From Selenomonadaceae bacterium (GTDB taxonomy: Bacteria; Bacillota; Negativicutes; Selenomonadales; Selenomonadaceae), in contig JAFWFO010000061.1 in assembly GCA_017515635.1 (NCBI GenBank), positions 18,488 through 82,487 of the forward strand: a stretch of DNA of 64,000 nt, given 5' to 3'. A model generated the notes under the pieces. The model had not been told where the DNA came from. It searched no databases and worked only from the letters and a program-made list of their open reading frames with translations. The position numbers and the translations under genes are program-made. Positions 41,547-51,359 of this stretch are shown piece after piece (the first letter of the stretch is position 1; each line of letters opens with the position of its first letter).

Positions 41547-44500
41547 ATGGCACTTCCGGAATCAGTTATTTCCGGCGGCACGAACGTCGGTACAAGCGAC
41601 AATGACGATTTGAGCACGTCCGAATACGACATTATGACTGCCATCACGACGATTTATTCGGCACTCAGCGGTCTCGACGGCGACGACACTCTTGACAACA
41701 ACGGCAAAGTTGACAACGTCACGCTGGACGGCGGCGCGGATAACGACAGAATTTACAACACCGTAAACGGCGGCGGAGAAAATGTTTTGTTCCTCGGCGG
41801 CGACGGCAACGACCAAATCGAAAACGGCTCGTCAGACAATCGCCAAAACAATCCCATAATCGACGGCGGCGCAGGTTCCGACACGGTCAGCAATTACGGC
41901 GACAACGCGTCGATTAATTTGGGCACGGGTGACGATTCACTTTACAACGTCGGCGACAGATCCACAATCACGGGCGGCGCAGGTTCCGACACAGTTTTTC
42001 ACTCCGGCGACTATTCGTCGATTGACGCGGGCGCGGGTGACGATACTGTCGGCGGCTACGGCAACAACGTAACCGTTCGCGGCGGCGCGGGTGATGATTC
42101 GCTCAGCGGCGGCAGTGGCTCGAATGTTTTATTCGACGGCGCGGACGGAAATAATGCTTTCCGAATTTCAGACGTTACGAACGGCACGATTAACTCGGGC
42201 AGCGGCAACGATACAGTCGACAGCGGCACCAACGAAAAACTTTTGATTAACGCGGGCGCGGGCAACAACTCAATCGTCAGCCAATACGGCAACGGCGTCA
42301 CCATAAACGCGGCGGGCGGCTCCGACACAATCACAATTTACGACGGCAAAAATTTCGTTGTCAACGCGGGCGACGGTGCCAACGTCATCGAAAACAGCCG
42401 CGTAAACGACACGACCGCTTCAGGGCACACAATCACTTCAGGCAGCGGTAATGACTCAATCACCAACCGTGTCAACAACGCTTTAATCACGGCGGGCAAC
42501 GGCAACAATACCGTCGTCAACGGCGCGTACGGCTCAGGCGGCGGCTCCAACGTCACAATCAACACGGGAAGCGGCAACGACTTCATCAACAATTATTACG
42601 ACTCCGAACACGCAAGCGGTGCCAAACAAGAAAACGTCCTCATCAATTCGGGCGCGGGCAACGACACCGTTACGAACATCACCGACAAAGTCACAATCGA
42701 CGGCGGCGCGGGCAACGACGAACTTTCAAGCTACGACAGCACGGACGTTTCAATCAACGGCGGCGCGGGAGCCGACACGATTTTTATCGCAAACGGTACA
42801 GTTTCAGGCGGCGCGGGTGATGATTCGTTAAGTGTCGGCGAAAATGTTTTGATTCGTTACACGGCGGGCGACGGCAACGACGCAATTTGGAGTTTCGACG
42901 CAAATTCCACGCTGTCAATCGGCGGCGGAAATTATTCTTCGGCGGTGAGCGGCTCGGACGTCGTCTTGACCGTCGGCAATGGCAAAATCACTTTATCGGA
43001 GGCGGCAACTTTGGACAATCTTAACATCGTCGGCGACACAACTGCAGGCGACACAACTGCAGGCGACACGACACTTGCAGACACGGTGAAAGCGGCGGTG
43101 GTTGCCGACATGATACTTCACCGCACGGAAGCAGGTTACCCGGTTATTGCGGGGATGGCGTTCCACCCCGAAGAATATCACGGCGGCGAACCGACCAACT
43201 ACGTGTCAAAAGAAACGTGGTCAATCACCTCAACCGACGGCTTGGAACTCGAAGGCTATCACTACACGCCCGAAAACTCCAATGATAAATGGGTAATAAT
43301 CATTCACGGCTACGGGCACAATCATAAACACATGTATCCTTTCGCGGGCTTTTATCTTGACAACGGTTACAACGTCTTGATGGTTGACCAACGCGCCGCA
43401 GGTGAATCCGAAGGCGAGTGGTTGACAATGGGCGCGGCCGAAAGTCAAGACATTGCTCTTTGGACGCAGGAAATTGCTCGTCGAAATTCCGACGCGAAGA
43501 TAACTCTTTTTGGCGTGTCGATGGGCTCGGCTACGGCCATGCTTGCGGCGTCTCGTTCCGACATTAAAAACGTCACCTCGCTCGTCGAAGATTGCGGCTA
43601 CACGAACATGATGGACGTTGTACGCCTGCTTCATTCCAATATTCCCGCCATGCAAAGTTTGTTGTCGGCGCAAGATCTTCCCGTGCTCGATACCGTTGCA
43701 AGCGTTTTTACCGGCTACAATCTCTCCGACGCCGCACCGCTCGATTCAATTTCCAACGCGAAAATGCCGTCACTTTTCATCACGGGCACCGAAGACGCCG
43801 TTGTTCCCGTGTCAGCACTCACGGCTCTTTATGACGCTTCAGGCGCGGACGTGAAAGAACAGTTTATCGTCCAGGGCGCAACTCACGGCGTTGCCGGTTT
43901 GTATGACCCCGTCGGTTACTCAAATACGACGTTCCGCTTCCTTGCCGAGGCGAACGGTGAAGGCTGGGTTACCGAAAACATCACCGACGATATTTTGTTG
44001 CGCGGCACAAAATACAACGACACAATCACGAATTCGGGCGACAATGTTTCAATCACCACGTATGCGGGCAACGACATAATCAACAACAGCGGCGAAAAAG
44101 TTTTGATTTACGGCGACGAGGGCAATGATTCGATTTATGCCGGCGGCGCAAATACCACGATTGACGGCGGCGCAGGTTCCAACTTCGTCAGCGTCACGGG
44201 TTCACAAGGACTTTACGTTGTCTTTGACGGTCAAACGACGGTCAACGGATTCAACACGGGTTTTGGCGACGGCTCGGATACTGTTTACATACCCGGCAAC
44301 CCTGCAGGCGTTGATTTCAAATCGGGCGTCTTGACTTTCTACAACGACGCCGAAAAGGCATCTTTGGTTATGCAAGGCATAACGTCGACTGCGAAAGTCA
44401 ATCTTTACCACGAGAGCAGAAACGTGCTCAATAAGGGCGTCTTCATTTCCGACAATGATTGGTACAGCGTCGAAAGCAGCGATTTGTCGGTAAAGAGTGG

Positions 44501-47420
44501 TGAAGAAGTTTACTTCGTGGGGCCGTCTGCCAATCCGAATCATGGCGTCGACTTCAGCGGCATTTCTTCCGCCCTCAACCTCACGCTGGACACTGCCTAC
44601 ATTGACAGCGAAGACTATGTACCCGGTACGACAACGTGGATTAACGGCGTCTATTCGATACGCGGCGGTGCGGGCTTGACGACAATCACAGGCTCCAAAC
44701 TGTCCGACACGATTATCGCGGGCACGGGCAGGACGACGATTAACGCACGCGGCGGCAACGATTACATTTCGCTGACTTCGGCGCGGGCACTTGTCAATTA
44801 CGCGTCGGGCGACGGCAACGATACAATTCAAGGCTTTAACACAAATTCCACGCTCAACATTTCGGGCGCGAAATATTCTTCCGTTGCAAGCGGCAACGAT
44901 TTGGTTTTGTCCGTCGGCAGTGACAAGATAACTTTAAAAGACGCGGCGACTCTGGACAATCTGAACATTATCGGAAGTGCCGGCAACACGGGACTCGAAA
45001 TCGAAAATTCCGCCGACCACACGCTTGTAACGGGCACGGCGAATAACGACACAATCATAAACAGCGGCAGGCGCGTCACCGTTCGCGGACTTGCGGGCGA
45101 CGACTATCTTGTCAACATTATCGACAGCTCCGTCACGGCGGAAAGTGCGGTTGCCAACTTGTTCGAGGGCGGCGACGGCAACGATACGATTTACAGTTAT
45201 CACAGCTATCACCCGACGTTACTCGGCGGCAACGGCAATGACCGAATCATCGTCAATAAAGGACACATGAATTACATCGACGGCGGTGCGGGCAACGATT
45301 CGATTCTCGGACGGACGACCGATACTCTTGACTCCAGCGATTGGGCAATGGGCGGCTACGCGACACTGCTCGGCGGCGACGGCAACGATTTTATCGACCC
45401 GTTCTATACCAACAACTCGATAATCGACGGCGGCGCAGGCAACGACACGATTAACATGATGGGCGCGAATTCCACAATCACGGGCGGCACGGGCGACGAT
45501 CGAATCAGCTTGGGCACGGCGGATTCCGTCAACGTCAGAATCAATTACAATTCGGGCGACGGCAACGACGTTATCACCGGCTTTACCGAAAATGACACGC
45601 TCAATATTTCGGGCGCGAAATATTTTTCCATCAAGAGTGGCAACGATATGATTTTGTCTGTGGGCAACGGCAGATTGACTTTGAACGGAGCTGCTAATTT
45701 GGAGACGGTAAACATCCTCGGAAGTTACGACGAGGCGGCGGATTCGATTATCAGCAATTCGAGCAACAGAGTTTCGGTCGCGGGAACTTCCGCCAACGAC
45801 ACAATCGTCAACGCGGGGCGTTTCGACACAATTCAAGGTCTGGCGGGCAACGACTCAATCGTCAACAGCGGCGCGAACGGATTTATTTACGGCGACGTAG
45901 GCAATGACACAATAACCAACAGCGGTTCAAGCGTTTTGATTTACGGCGGCGCGGACAATGATTCGATTTTCTCAAGCGGCTCAAAAACCACAATCAACGG
46001 CGGCGCAGGTTCCAACTATGTCAGTCTCAGCGGTTCCAATGCTTCCTTCGTCGTGCTGGAAGGAAAAACAACCGTTGACGGATTCACAACGGGATTCGGC
46101 TCCGGCGCGGACAGCGTTTATATCACGGGCGATCCTGCCGTCGACTTCAGATCGGGCGGCTTGACTTTCTACGAAGAGAACGGTGACAGCTTGACTCTGC
46201 ACAACGTGAACGACACTGCGAAAGTCTATCTCTATTACGAGACAAAAAATCGGACACGCAAAGGCATTTTCATCGCTCAAAACGACATGTACACCGTCAC
46301 CGATTCTGATTTGTCCCTCGGCACTAACGAAGGTGTTTACTTCGTGGGCACGTCTGCCACGAACAATCACGGCGTCGACTTCAGCAACATTTCGCAAGCA
46401 ATCAATGTGACAATGAACACCGACTACGAGGCAGAGCCGCAATTCTGGGTCAACAACGTCCATTCGATTATCGGCGGCGCGGGAAGAACTCAAATAACCG
46501 GCTCCGACGAGGACGACACGATTATTGCGGGCACGGGCGCAACTACGATTAACGCAAGCGGCGGCGACGACCACATTTCGCTGACTTCGGCACAGGCACG
46601 AGTCAATTACGAGGCGGGCGACGGCAACGACTTGATTCAAGGTTTCAACGCAAATTCAACGCTCGATGTTGCGGGAACTTATTCCACCGTTGTGAGCGGC
46701 GACGATGTGATTTTGACTGTCGGCAACAACAAACTTACTTTGCAAGGCGCGGCGGATTTGGAAGAACTCAATATTTTGGGCACGTTGACAGGTTCGGAGG
46801 AAATTTACAGCGGCGGCGACGCGACAATCGCCAACTACAGCGGTCAGCCCGTCACCTTCGCGGCGGATTATCAAGGCGCGGCTTTCGACGGCGACAACTT
46901 TGTCGTCTATTCGTCGACGGGCGCACTTACAATCGAAAACGTCACGGATAAAGTTGTCGACCTGCGCGACGCGTCCGGTAAAGAAGCTCTCAAAGCTTAT
47001 GAGGCGTCGACGGCGGGACTTATCGACGGGCGCGGACTTGCGGGCTATCAAATTATTGCCGGCTCGGCGGGCGCAGATGTCATTTTCTCCGGCGACGAAG
47101 GCTCCATGCTTTGGGGCGGCAATGACACTGTTTCGGACGCAATCGCCGGCGGAAACGGCGCGGATACTTTCATCTGCGGACGTTATCAAGGTTCGGACAA
47201 CTTCTACAACGTTTCGAGTGCGGACGCGATAAATTTGCTCGACGTGTCTTTGAGCGACATTGTCGGCACATTTGAAGCTAACGGCACAATCGCAATCGCT
47301 TTCAACACGGGCAACGCGATCACGGCTCAAAGCACGGATTCGCTGAGCGCGGCGATAAATCTTGCTGACGGCTCGTCTTGGCGTTTCAATCACACAACAA
47401 AAGCTTGGCAGAACGCGTAA
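41547..47420 (+). CDS. 1957-residue RTX-like repeat protein with embedded alpha/beta hydrolase
   Basis: The start is an ATG with AAAGGAGGA upstream; there is no signal peptide. Residues about 40-510 and 820-1750 are dense in GGAGNDxI / GDGNDxI nonapeptide-like repeats that form Ca2+-binding parallel beta rolls in type I-secreted RTX proteins. Between them, about residues 520-811, lies a complete alpha/beta hydrolase: oxyanion-side IIIHGYGHN, nucleophile elbow GVSMGSA (Ser658), Asp750 in GTEDAVVP and His780 in GATHGVA, resembling YqkD-type membrane or secreted esterases. After it, a block of about 330 residues occurs twice (NDTI...YIPGNPA...FVGPSANPNHGVDF and YITGDPA...FVGTSATNNHGVDF). The C-terminus is acidic and uncleaved. 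It is probably an exported, Ca2+-folded esterase, peptidase or thioesterase; the substrate is unknown. No exporter genes are nearby. Confidence 0.88.
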   Translation: MALPESVISGGTNVGTSDNDDLSTSEYDIMTAITTIYSALSGLDGDDTLDNNGKVDNVTLDGGADNDRIYNTVNGGGENVLFLGGDGNDQIENGSSDNRQNNPIIDGGAGSDTVSNYGDNASINLGTGDDSLYNVGDRSTITGGAGSDTVFHSGDYSSIDAGAGDDTVGGYGNNVTVRGGAGDDSLSGGSGSNVLFDGADGNNAFRISDVTNGTINSGSGNDTVDSGTNEKLLINAGAGNNSIVSQYGNGVTINAAGGSDTITIYDGKNFVVNAGDGANVIENSRVNDTTASGHTITSGSGNDSITNRVNNALITAGNGNNTVVNGAYGSGGGSNVTINTGSGNDFINNYYDSEHASGAKQENVLINSGAGNDTVTNITDKVTIDGGAGNDELSSYDSTDVSINGGAGADTIFIANGTVSGGAGDDSLSVGENVLIRYTAGDGNDAIWSFDANSTLSIGGGNYSSAVSGSDVVLTVGNGKITLSEAATLDNLNIVGDTTAGDTTAGDTTLADTVKAAVVADMILHRTEAGYPVIAGMAFHPEEYHGGEPTNYVSKETWSITSTDGLELEGYHYTPENSNDKWVIIIHGYGHNHKHMYPFAGFYLDNGYNVLMVDQRAAGESEGEWLTMGAAESQDIALWTQEIARRNSDAKITLFGVSMGSATAMLAASRSDIKNVTSLVEDCGYTNMMDVVRLLHSNIPAMQSLLSAQDLPVLDTVASVFTGYNLSDAAPLDSISNAKMPSLFITGTEDAVVPVSALTALYDASGADVKEQFIVQGATHGVAGLYDPVGYSNTTFRFLAEANGEGWVTENITDDILLRGTKYNDTITNSGDNVSITTYAGNDIINNSGEKVLIYGDEGNDSIYAGGANTTIDGGAGSNFVSVTGSQGLYVVFDGQTTVNGFNTGFGDGSDTVYIPGNPAGVDFKSGVLTFYNDAEKASLVMQGITSTAKVNLYHESRNVLNKGVFISDNDWYSVESSDLSVKSGEEVYFVGPSANPNHGVDFSGISSALNLTLDTAYIDSEDYVPGTTTWINGVYSIRGGAGLTTITGSKLSDTIIAGTGRTTINARGGNDYISLTSARALVNYASGDGNDTIQGFNTNSTLNISGAKYSSVASGNDLVLSVGSDKITLKDAATLDNLNIIGSAGNTGLEIENSADHTLVTGTANNDTIINSGRRVTVRGLAGDDYLVNIIDSSVTAESAVANLFEGGDGNDTIYSYHSYHPTLLGGNGNDRIIVNKGHMNYIDGGAGNDSILGRTTDTLDSSDWAMGGYATLLGGDGNDFIDPFYTNNSIIDGGAGNDTINMMGANSTITGGTGDDRISLGTADSVNVRINYNSGDGNDVITGFTENDTLNISGAKYFSIKSGNDMILSVGNGRLTLNGAANLETVNILGSYDEAADSIISNSSNRVSVAGTSANDTIVNAGRFDTIQGLAGNDSIVNSGANGFIYGDVGNDTITNSGSSVLIYGGADNDSIFSSGSKTTINGGAGSNYVSLSGSNASFVVLEGKTTVDGFTTGFGSGADSVYITGDPAVDFRSGGLTFYEENGDSLTLHNVNDTAKVYLYYETKNRTRKGIFIAQNDMYTVTDSDLSLGTNEGVYFVGTSATNNHGVDFSNISQAINVTMNTDYEAEPQFWVNNVHSIIGGAGRTQITGSDEDDTIIAGTGATTINASGGDDHISLTSAQARVNYEAGDGNDLIQGFNANSTLDVAGTYSTVVSGDDVILTVGNNKLTLQGAADLEELNILGTLTGSEEIYSGGDATIANYSGQPVTFAADYQGAAFDGDNFVVYSSTGALTIENVTDKVVDLRDASGKEALKAYEASTAGLIDGRGLAGYQIIAGSAGADVIFSGDEGSMLWGGNDTVSDAIAGGNGADTFICGRYQGSDNFYNVSSADAINLLDVSLSDIVGTFEANGTIAIAFNTGNAITAQSTDSLSAAINLADGSSWRFNHTTKAWQNA

Positions 47421-47423
47421 ATT

Positions 47424-47497
47424 AATTCGTAATGCGCAATGCGTAATGCGGAATTCGTAATGCGGAATTCGTAATGTGCAATTCGTAATGCGCAATG
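47424..47497. repeat. Ten-copy heptamer tandem array
   Basis: Ten consecutive 7-base units (AATTCGT, AATGCGC, AATGCGT, AATGCGG, AATTCGT, AATGCGG, AATTCGT, AATGTGC, AATTCGT, AATGCGC) plus AATG, consensus AATKCGN. No unit is shifted, so the 7-base period is strict over 74 bases. Confidence 0.92.
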
Positions 47498-47504
47498 AAA
47501 AAAT

Positions 47505-47540
47505 TTTTCCCCGTCGAATAAACGGCGGGGATTTTTTTTT
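47505..47540 (+). terminator. Terminator of the RTX-hydrolase gene
   Basis: CCCCGTCG, short loop, CGGCGGGG (47509-47530), followed by nine T. Confidence 0.85.
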
Positions 47541-47617
47541 CGGCTGATTGGTGTTAAAATGCAACGGCATTTTGTTTCGAGAGTTTCTCTCTAAAATTTT
47601 TCGCGAAGGAGATTGAA

Positions 47618-48988
47618 ATGGAAAACAAACAACAAGGTTCACTGGCGGGATTTTTGGTGCCGTCGGTTATCGGAATTATTTTGTTCATGATTCCCGTGCA
47701 ATACGACGGGAGCTGGACGATTGTCGTCAAGATTGTCGCGGACATAATCAGCGGCGCGATTGGCGAAATGTTGCCGGCGTTGTGCGTGGGAATTGTGACG
47801 TTGTCGGCGATACTCGGCGTGATTTTTTTGGGCAAGCCGAATTTCATTGCGACTTATCCGATTGCCGCCAACACGTTTTCGACGACGGCTATTTGGGTTG
47901 TGATTCGGATATTCGGCGCGATTTTCATTTGGCTGACGTATTTGGGCATCGACGCGGACAATCCCGACAGCACAATCGGATTGATAACGTCGGGCGATAA
48001 CGGCGGCTTCGTGCTCAATGATTTGCTGAGCGTGCTCGTGGTAATTTTCTTGCTGGCAGGATTGTTATTGCCGTTGCTGTTGGATTTTGGGCTTTTGGAA
48101 TTTATCGGCGCGTTGCTCACGAAAGTCATGCGTCCGCTGTTCACAATCCCCGGTCGTGCGGCGGTTGACTGTATCACGTCATGGATCGGCGACGGCACGT
48201 TAGGCGTCATGTTGACGGCGAATCAGTACGAAAGCGGCTATTATTCCAAACGCGAGGCGGCAATTATCTCGACAACATTTTCCGCCGTGTCGATAACGTT
48301 TTCAATCGTCGTGCTTGCGCAGGTGGACTTGATGGAATATTTCGGGCCGTATTACCTGCTGATTTGCGCGATTGGTATCGTCTGCGCGTTGATTTTGCCG
48401 CGAATCCCGCCGTTGTCGCTCAAGAAGGACGAATATCTTGTCGAAGGCAAAGCAATGGGCGAAACTCTTCCCGAAGGTTACACGAGTTCATTTCAATACG
48501 GCATTGCGCTTGCCCGTCAGCGCGTCGCGGAACATGGCGGCTTGAAACAATTCATGGAGGGCGCATTCAAAAACGCGGCGGGCATGTGGTTCGGCGTGTT
48601 GCCCGTCGTAATGTGTATCGGAACTTTAGCGTTGGTTTTGGCGAATCACACGACGATTTTCGACACTCTCGGATTGCCGTTCCTGCCGCTGTTGCAAGTG
48701 CTTGACGTGCCGCAAGCGGAGGCGGTCTCGAAAACAATGATTGTCGGCTTTACGGACATGTTCACGCCGTCGGTAATTGCGGCGGGCACGATTACCAGTC
48801 CGATGGCGAAATTTATCGTCGCGGTCATTTCGGTCACGCAGTTGATTTATTTGTCGGAAGTCGGCGGGCTGATTCTCGGCTCGAAAATTCCCGTCAACTT
48901 GCCCGAATTGTTTATCCTGTTCCTTGAGCGCACGATTATCAGCTTGTTGATTGCGGCTCCCGTCGCGCACATGTTTTTTGTGAGCTGA
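47618..48988 (+). CDS. YjiH-family membrane protein with nucleoside-recognition (Gate) domains
   Basis: 456 residues, about ten membrane segments, starting at ATG with GAAGGAG upstream. Family features include FLVPSVIGIILFMIPVQYDG at the N-terminus, GRAAVDCITSWIGDGTLGVMLTANQYESG in the middle, and the second Gate repeat VGFTDMFTPSVIAAGTITSPMAKFIVAV near the end. The Gate domains resemble those of CNT nucleoside transporters and SpoVSpmA-type proteins. The substrate is unknown; in other genomes relatives often lie near peptidase or amino-acid genes. It stands alone between terminators. Confidence 0.88.
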   Translation: MENKQQGSLAGFLVPSVIGIILFMIPVQYDGSWTIVVKIVADIISGAIGEMLPALCVGIVTLSAILGVIFLGKPNFIATYPIAANTFSTTAIWVVIRIFGAIFIWLTYLGIDADNPDSTIGLITSGDNGGFVLNDLLSVLVVIFLLAGLLLPLLLDFGLLEFIGALLTKVMRPLFTIPGRAAVDCITSWIGDGTLGVMLTANQYESGYYSKREAAIISTTFSAVSITFSIVVLAQVDLMEYFGPYYLLICAIGIVCALILPRIPPLSLKKDEYLVEGKAMGETLPEGYTSSFQYGIALARQRVAEHGGLKQFMEGAFKNAAGMWFGVLPVVMCIGTLALVLANHTTIFDTLGLPFLPLLQVLDVPQAEAVSKTMIVGFTDMFTPSVIAAGTITSPMAKFIVAVISVTQLIYLSEVGGLILGSKIPVNLPELFILFLERTIISLLIAAPVAHMFFVS

Positions 48989-49023
48989 ATTTGTTTTAGT
49001 CGAAACGAAGACTTTTGGCAACA

Positions 49024-49057
49024 TAAAAACCGCCCGATTTTTGGTCGAGCGGTTTTG
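49024..49057. terminator. Bidirectional terminator
   Basis: AAAACCGC-C-CGA / TCG-A-GCGGTTTT between the convergent YjiH and GH32 genes. Confidence 0.82.
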
Positions 49058-49077
49058 TATTGCGAAAAAGATTTCAA

Positions 49078-50622
49078 TCAAAATTCGTAGAAGTCGAGCG
49101 ATTTGATTACGAGTTTTTTGCCTTCGAGCGGAGTGAAGACGATGTTTTGAGAATCTTCCTGCGGATAGACGCGGGTCGACATGACTTCGGCACCGTCGTT
49201 GACGAAAATTTCAATCGCGGACTTGTCGAGGAAAATGCGGAACTTGAGAATATCGCCGAAGGGTTGCAAAATGACTTTGCGAATGCCTTTGCCGCCTTCG
49301 ATTGTCAAATCGCGGTTAAGCTCAAGGACAGGTTTGCCGTCTTCGGGATAATATCTGACCCAAGTTTTTTCTTTCTCGCCGCTGAAAAGTTCAAAGTCGA
49401 AGTTGCCCGATTCTTTAACGTCGACTTCAAAGAGCAATTCGCCGCAAGTACCTTTAACGCCGTCGAGTTGCGTTTCTTTTTCAAGCGAAAGATCTTTGTA
49501 GTGAACGCCTTCGCCGCGCATACATTCGAGTTCTTTCGGCGGAACGGTGTAAACTTTGCCGTCTCTGTACTGAAGTTCACGCGGAATTGTAAGCATGGTT
49601 GCCCAGCCGTCAGCCTGTTCGGGGAACGGACTTTGCCACGCTGCCATCCAAGCAATGATGAAGTAACGACCTTCGGGATTTTTCATCATTGTCGTCGCGT
49701 AGAAGTCAAAGCCGTGATCGAACGTGAAGAAATCGCCGTGATCGAAAACGCCTCTGTCATAATCGAGTTTGCCGACCATGTAGCCCGCTTGGTGAATGTT
49801 GTGGAACATGTAACCTTTGGGCGGGACGTGTTGCGGCGAAATAATCATAACGTATGTGTCGCCGAAATGCGCGAAGCCCGGGCATTCCCACATCGTGCCT
49901 TCGGAATAATCCGGTTTGGAAATTGCCGCGACGGATTTAAATTTCCAGTCGAAGAAATTATCGGACTCGAACAGGACGATTTGCGTGCGGGAGCGGTCAT
50001 GGATTCTGTTACCAATCGCGCAGTAATATTTGCCGTTGTGATCCCAAATTTTCGGATCGCGGAAGTCTATGTTGGCAATGACGGGATGACCGTTCGGAAT
50101 GTCAATGACGGGATTCTTATCGTACTTCGTGAAGTGGATGCCGTCTTCGGAATAAGCAAAGCATTGACGCTCGGTGACATTGCCGCCGCCGGCCGAACCG
50201 GAAGGATTGTAGCCGGAAGGATTGCTGGCATTACCGCCGATGTCGGCACCTTCAGCCGAACGATTGAAACGTTGCGAAGTGTACATGAGCCACAGTTTGC
50301 CTTCAAACTCGTAGCCGCAACCGCTGAAGCAACCGTCCCAGTCGTACCACTCTTTGCCTTCGGAAAATTCGCCGGGCGTGATGGCTATCGGCTGATGTTC
50401 CCAGTGGCACAAATCTTTGCTCGTGGAGTGACCCCAGTGCATGGGACCCCAGTTCACGGAATACGGATGGTACTGATAGAAAATGTGATACTCGCCCTTG
50501 TAGTAAGAAAAGCCGTTCGGATCGTTGAGCCAACCAATCGGCGGCGCAACGTGAAACTTCGGATACCACTTTGATTCTTGACACTTTTTGGCCTGTTCGG
50601 CATCTAATTTTTTGTCTAACAT
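49078..50622 (-). CDS. GH32 family sucrose-6-phosphate hydrolase / fructan hydrolase
   Basis: 514 residues from the ATG at 50622 (GGAGGTG upstream; an earlier GTG overlaps that site). The five-bladed propeller catalytic residues are present: WLNDPNGF (nucleophile Asp), FRDPKIW (transition-state Asp) and MWECPGF (acid/base Glu). The C-terminal beta-sandwich follows (KFRIFLDKSAIEIFVNDGAEVMSTRVYP). No signal peptide, so it acts on cytoplasmic sucrose-6-phosphate, sucrose or short fructans. No PTS or fructokinase gene adjoins it, so the sugar source is not evident. A consensus promoter lies upstream. Confidence 0.93.
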   Translation of the reverse strand: MLDKKLDAEQAKKCQESKWYPKFHVAPPIGWLNDPNGFSYYKGEYHIFYQYHPYSVNWGPMHWGHSTSKDLCHWEHQPIAITPGEFSEGKEWYDWDGCFSGCGYEFEGKLWLMYTSQRFNRSAEGADIGGNASNPSGYNPSGSAGGGNVTERQCFAYSEDGIHFTKYDKNPVIDIPNGHPVIANIDFRDPKIWDHNGKYYCAIGNRIHDRSRTQIVLFESDNFFDWKFKSVAAISKPDYSEGTMWECPGFAHFGDTYVMIISPQHVPPKGYMFHNIHQAGYMVGKLDYDRGVFDHGDFFTFDHGFDFYATTMMKNPEGRYFIIAWMAAWQSPFPEQADGWATMLTIPRELQYRDGKVYTVPPKELECMRGEGVHYKDLSLEKETQLDGVKGTCGELLFEVDVKESGNFDFELFSGEKEKTWVRYYPEDGKPVLELNRDLTIEGGKGIRKVILQPFGDILKFRIFLDKSAIEIFVNDGAEVMSTRVYPQEDSQNIVFTPLEGKKLVIKSLDFYEF

Positions 50623-50646
50623 CCTATAACCCACCTCCTGTTCAGA

Positions 50647-50675
50647 ATTTTAATATAACTTTAACCTTATGTCAA
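50647..50675 (-). promoter_or_regulatory. Consensus promoter of the GH32 gene
   Basis: On the minus strand a perfect TTGACA (50675-50670), 17-base spacer, TAAAAT (50652-50647). No obvious operator palindrome beside it. Confidence 0.82.
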
Positions 50676-50852
50676 TGCAAAAAATTTTTCTCGCCGTCGA
50701 CTTTGTGACACCGCGTCGCAAGTAATTGCCGATTTGACTTTCGCGCCGTGACGCCACAAAGGATTTTAATTCGTTTCGCCGAATAAGAGAGTCAACACAA
50801 CGGAGGGAGGACGGACTTATTTTTTTTTCACACTAATGGAGAGGGGAGCGAC

Positions 50853-51359
50853 ATGAACATTACAAAAGTTCGTAAGCGGTCGGGGCAAAAAGTTTCCTAC
50901 GACCGCGAAAAAATTTTCAACGCGATAGCCGGCGCAAATCGCGATGCAACGACGCTCGCCGACAATCTTTCCGACGAGGACATCGAACGCGTGACGGATT
51001 CGGTTGAGCAGGAAATTTGCGCCAACGAAATTATCGGCGTCGAGGCAATTCAAGACTGCGTCGAAAAGGCTTTAATGTCGCACGGATTTTTTGACGTGGC
51101 GAAACAATTCATTGTCTACCGTCAAAAACACAGCCAACGTCGTGAGGCGCAGAAAAAGTTGGTTGAAACGTATCGCGATATTTTTTTCGCGGACTCGGTC
51201 AACGTCGATTTGAAACGCGACAACGCGAACATCAACACCGATGCTTCAATGGGCATCATGTTGAAACTCGGCGCGGAAAGTTCAAAGTACTTCGTCGACA
51301 ACTACGTCTTGCCTGAAGAATTTGCGGCGGCGGACAAAGAAAACTGGATCCATATCCAT
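50853..51359 (+). CDS. nrdD: Anaerobic ribonucleoside-triphosphate reductase NrdD, exon 1
   Basis: First 169 codons of class III ribonucleotide reductase, starting at ATG with GGAGAGGGGAG upstream. Residues 1-95 are the ATP-cone allosteric domain (KVRKRSGQKVSYDREKIFNAI; ALMSHGFFDVAKQFIVYRQKH). The reductase body then begins and the exon ends in WIHIH at 51359. Ending here and resuming at 52258 gives IHIHDKDFSLITFNC, the unbroken conserved family sequence. The frame runs 11 codons into the intron before a stop, so an unspliced message would give a truncated protein. The 177 bases upstream hold no gene and no clear NrdR box that I can see. Confidence 0.9.

Noticed and set aside
47424..47497. 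A CRISPR array.
   Set aside because: The unit is 7 bases with no spacers, and no cas gene is present.
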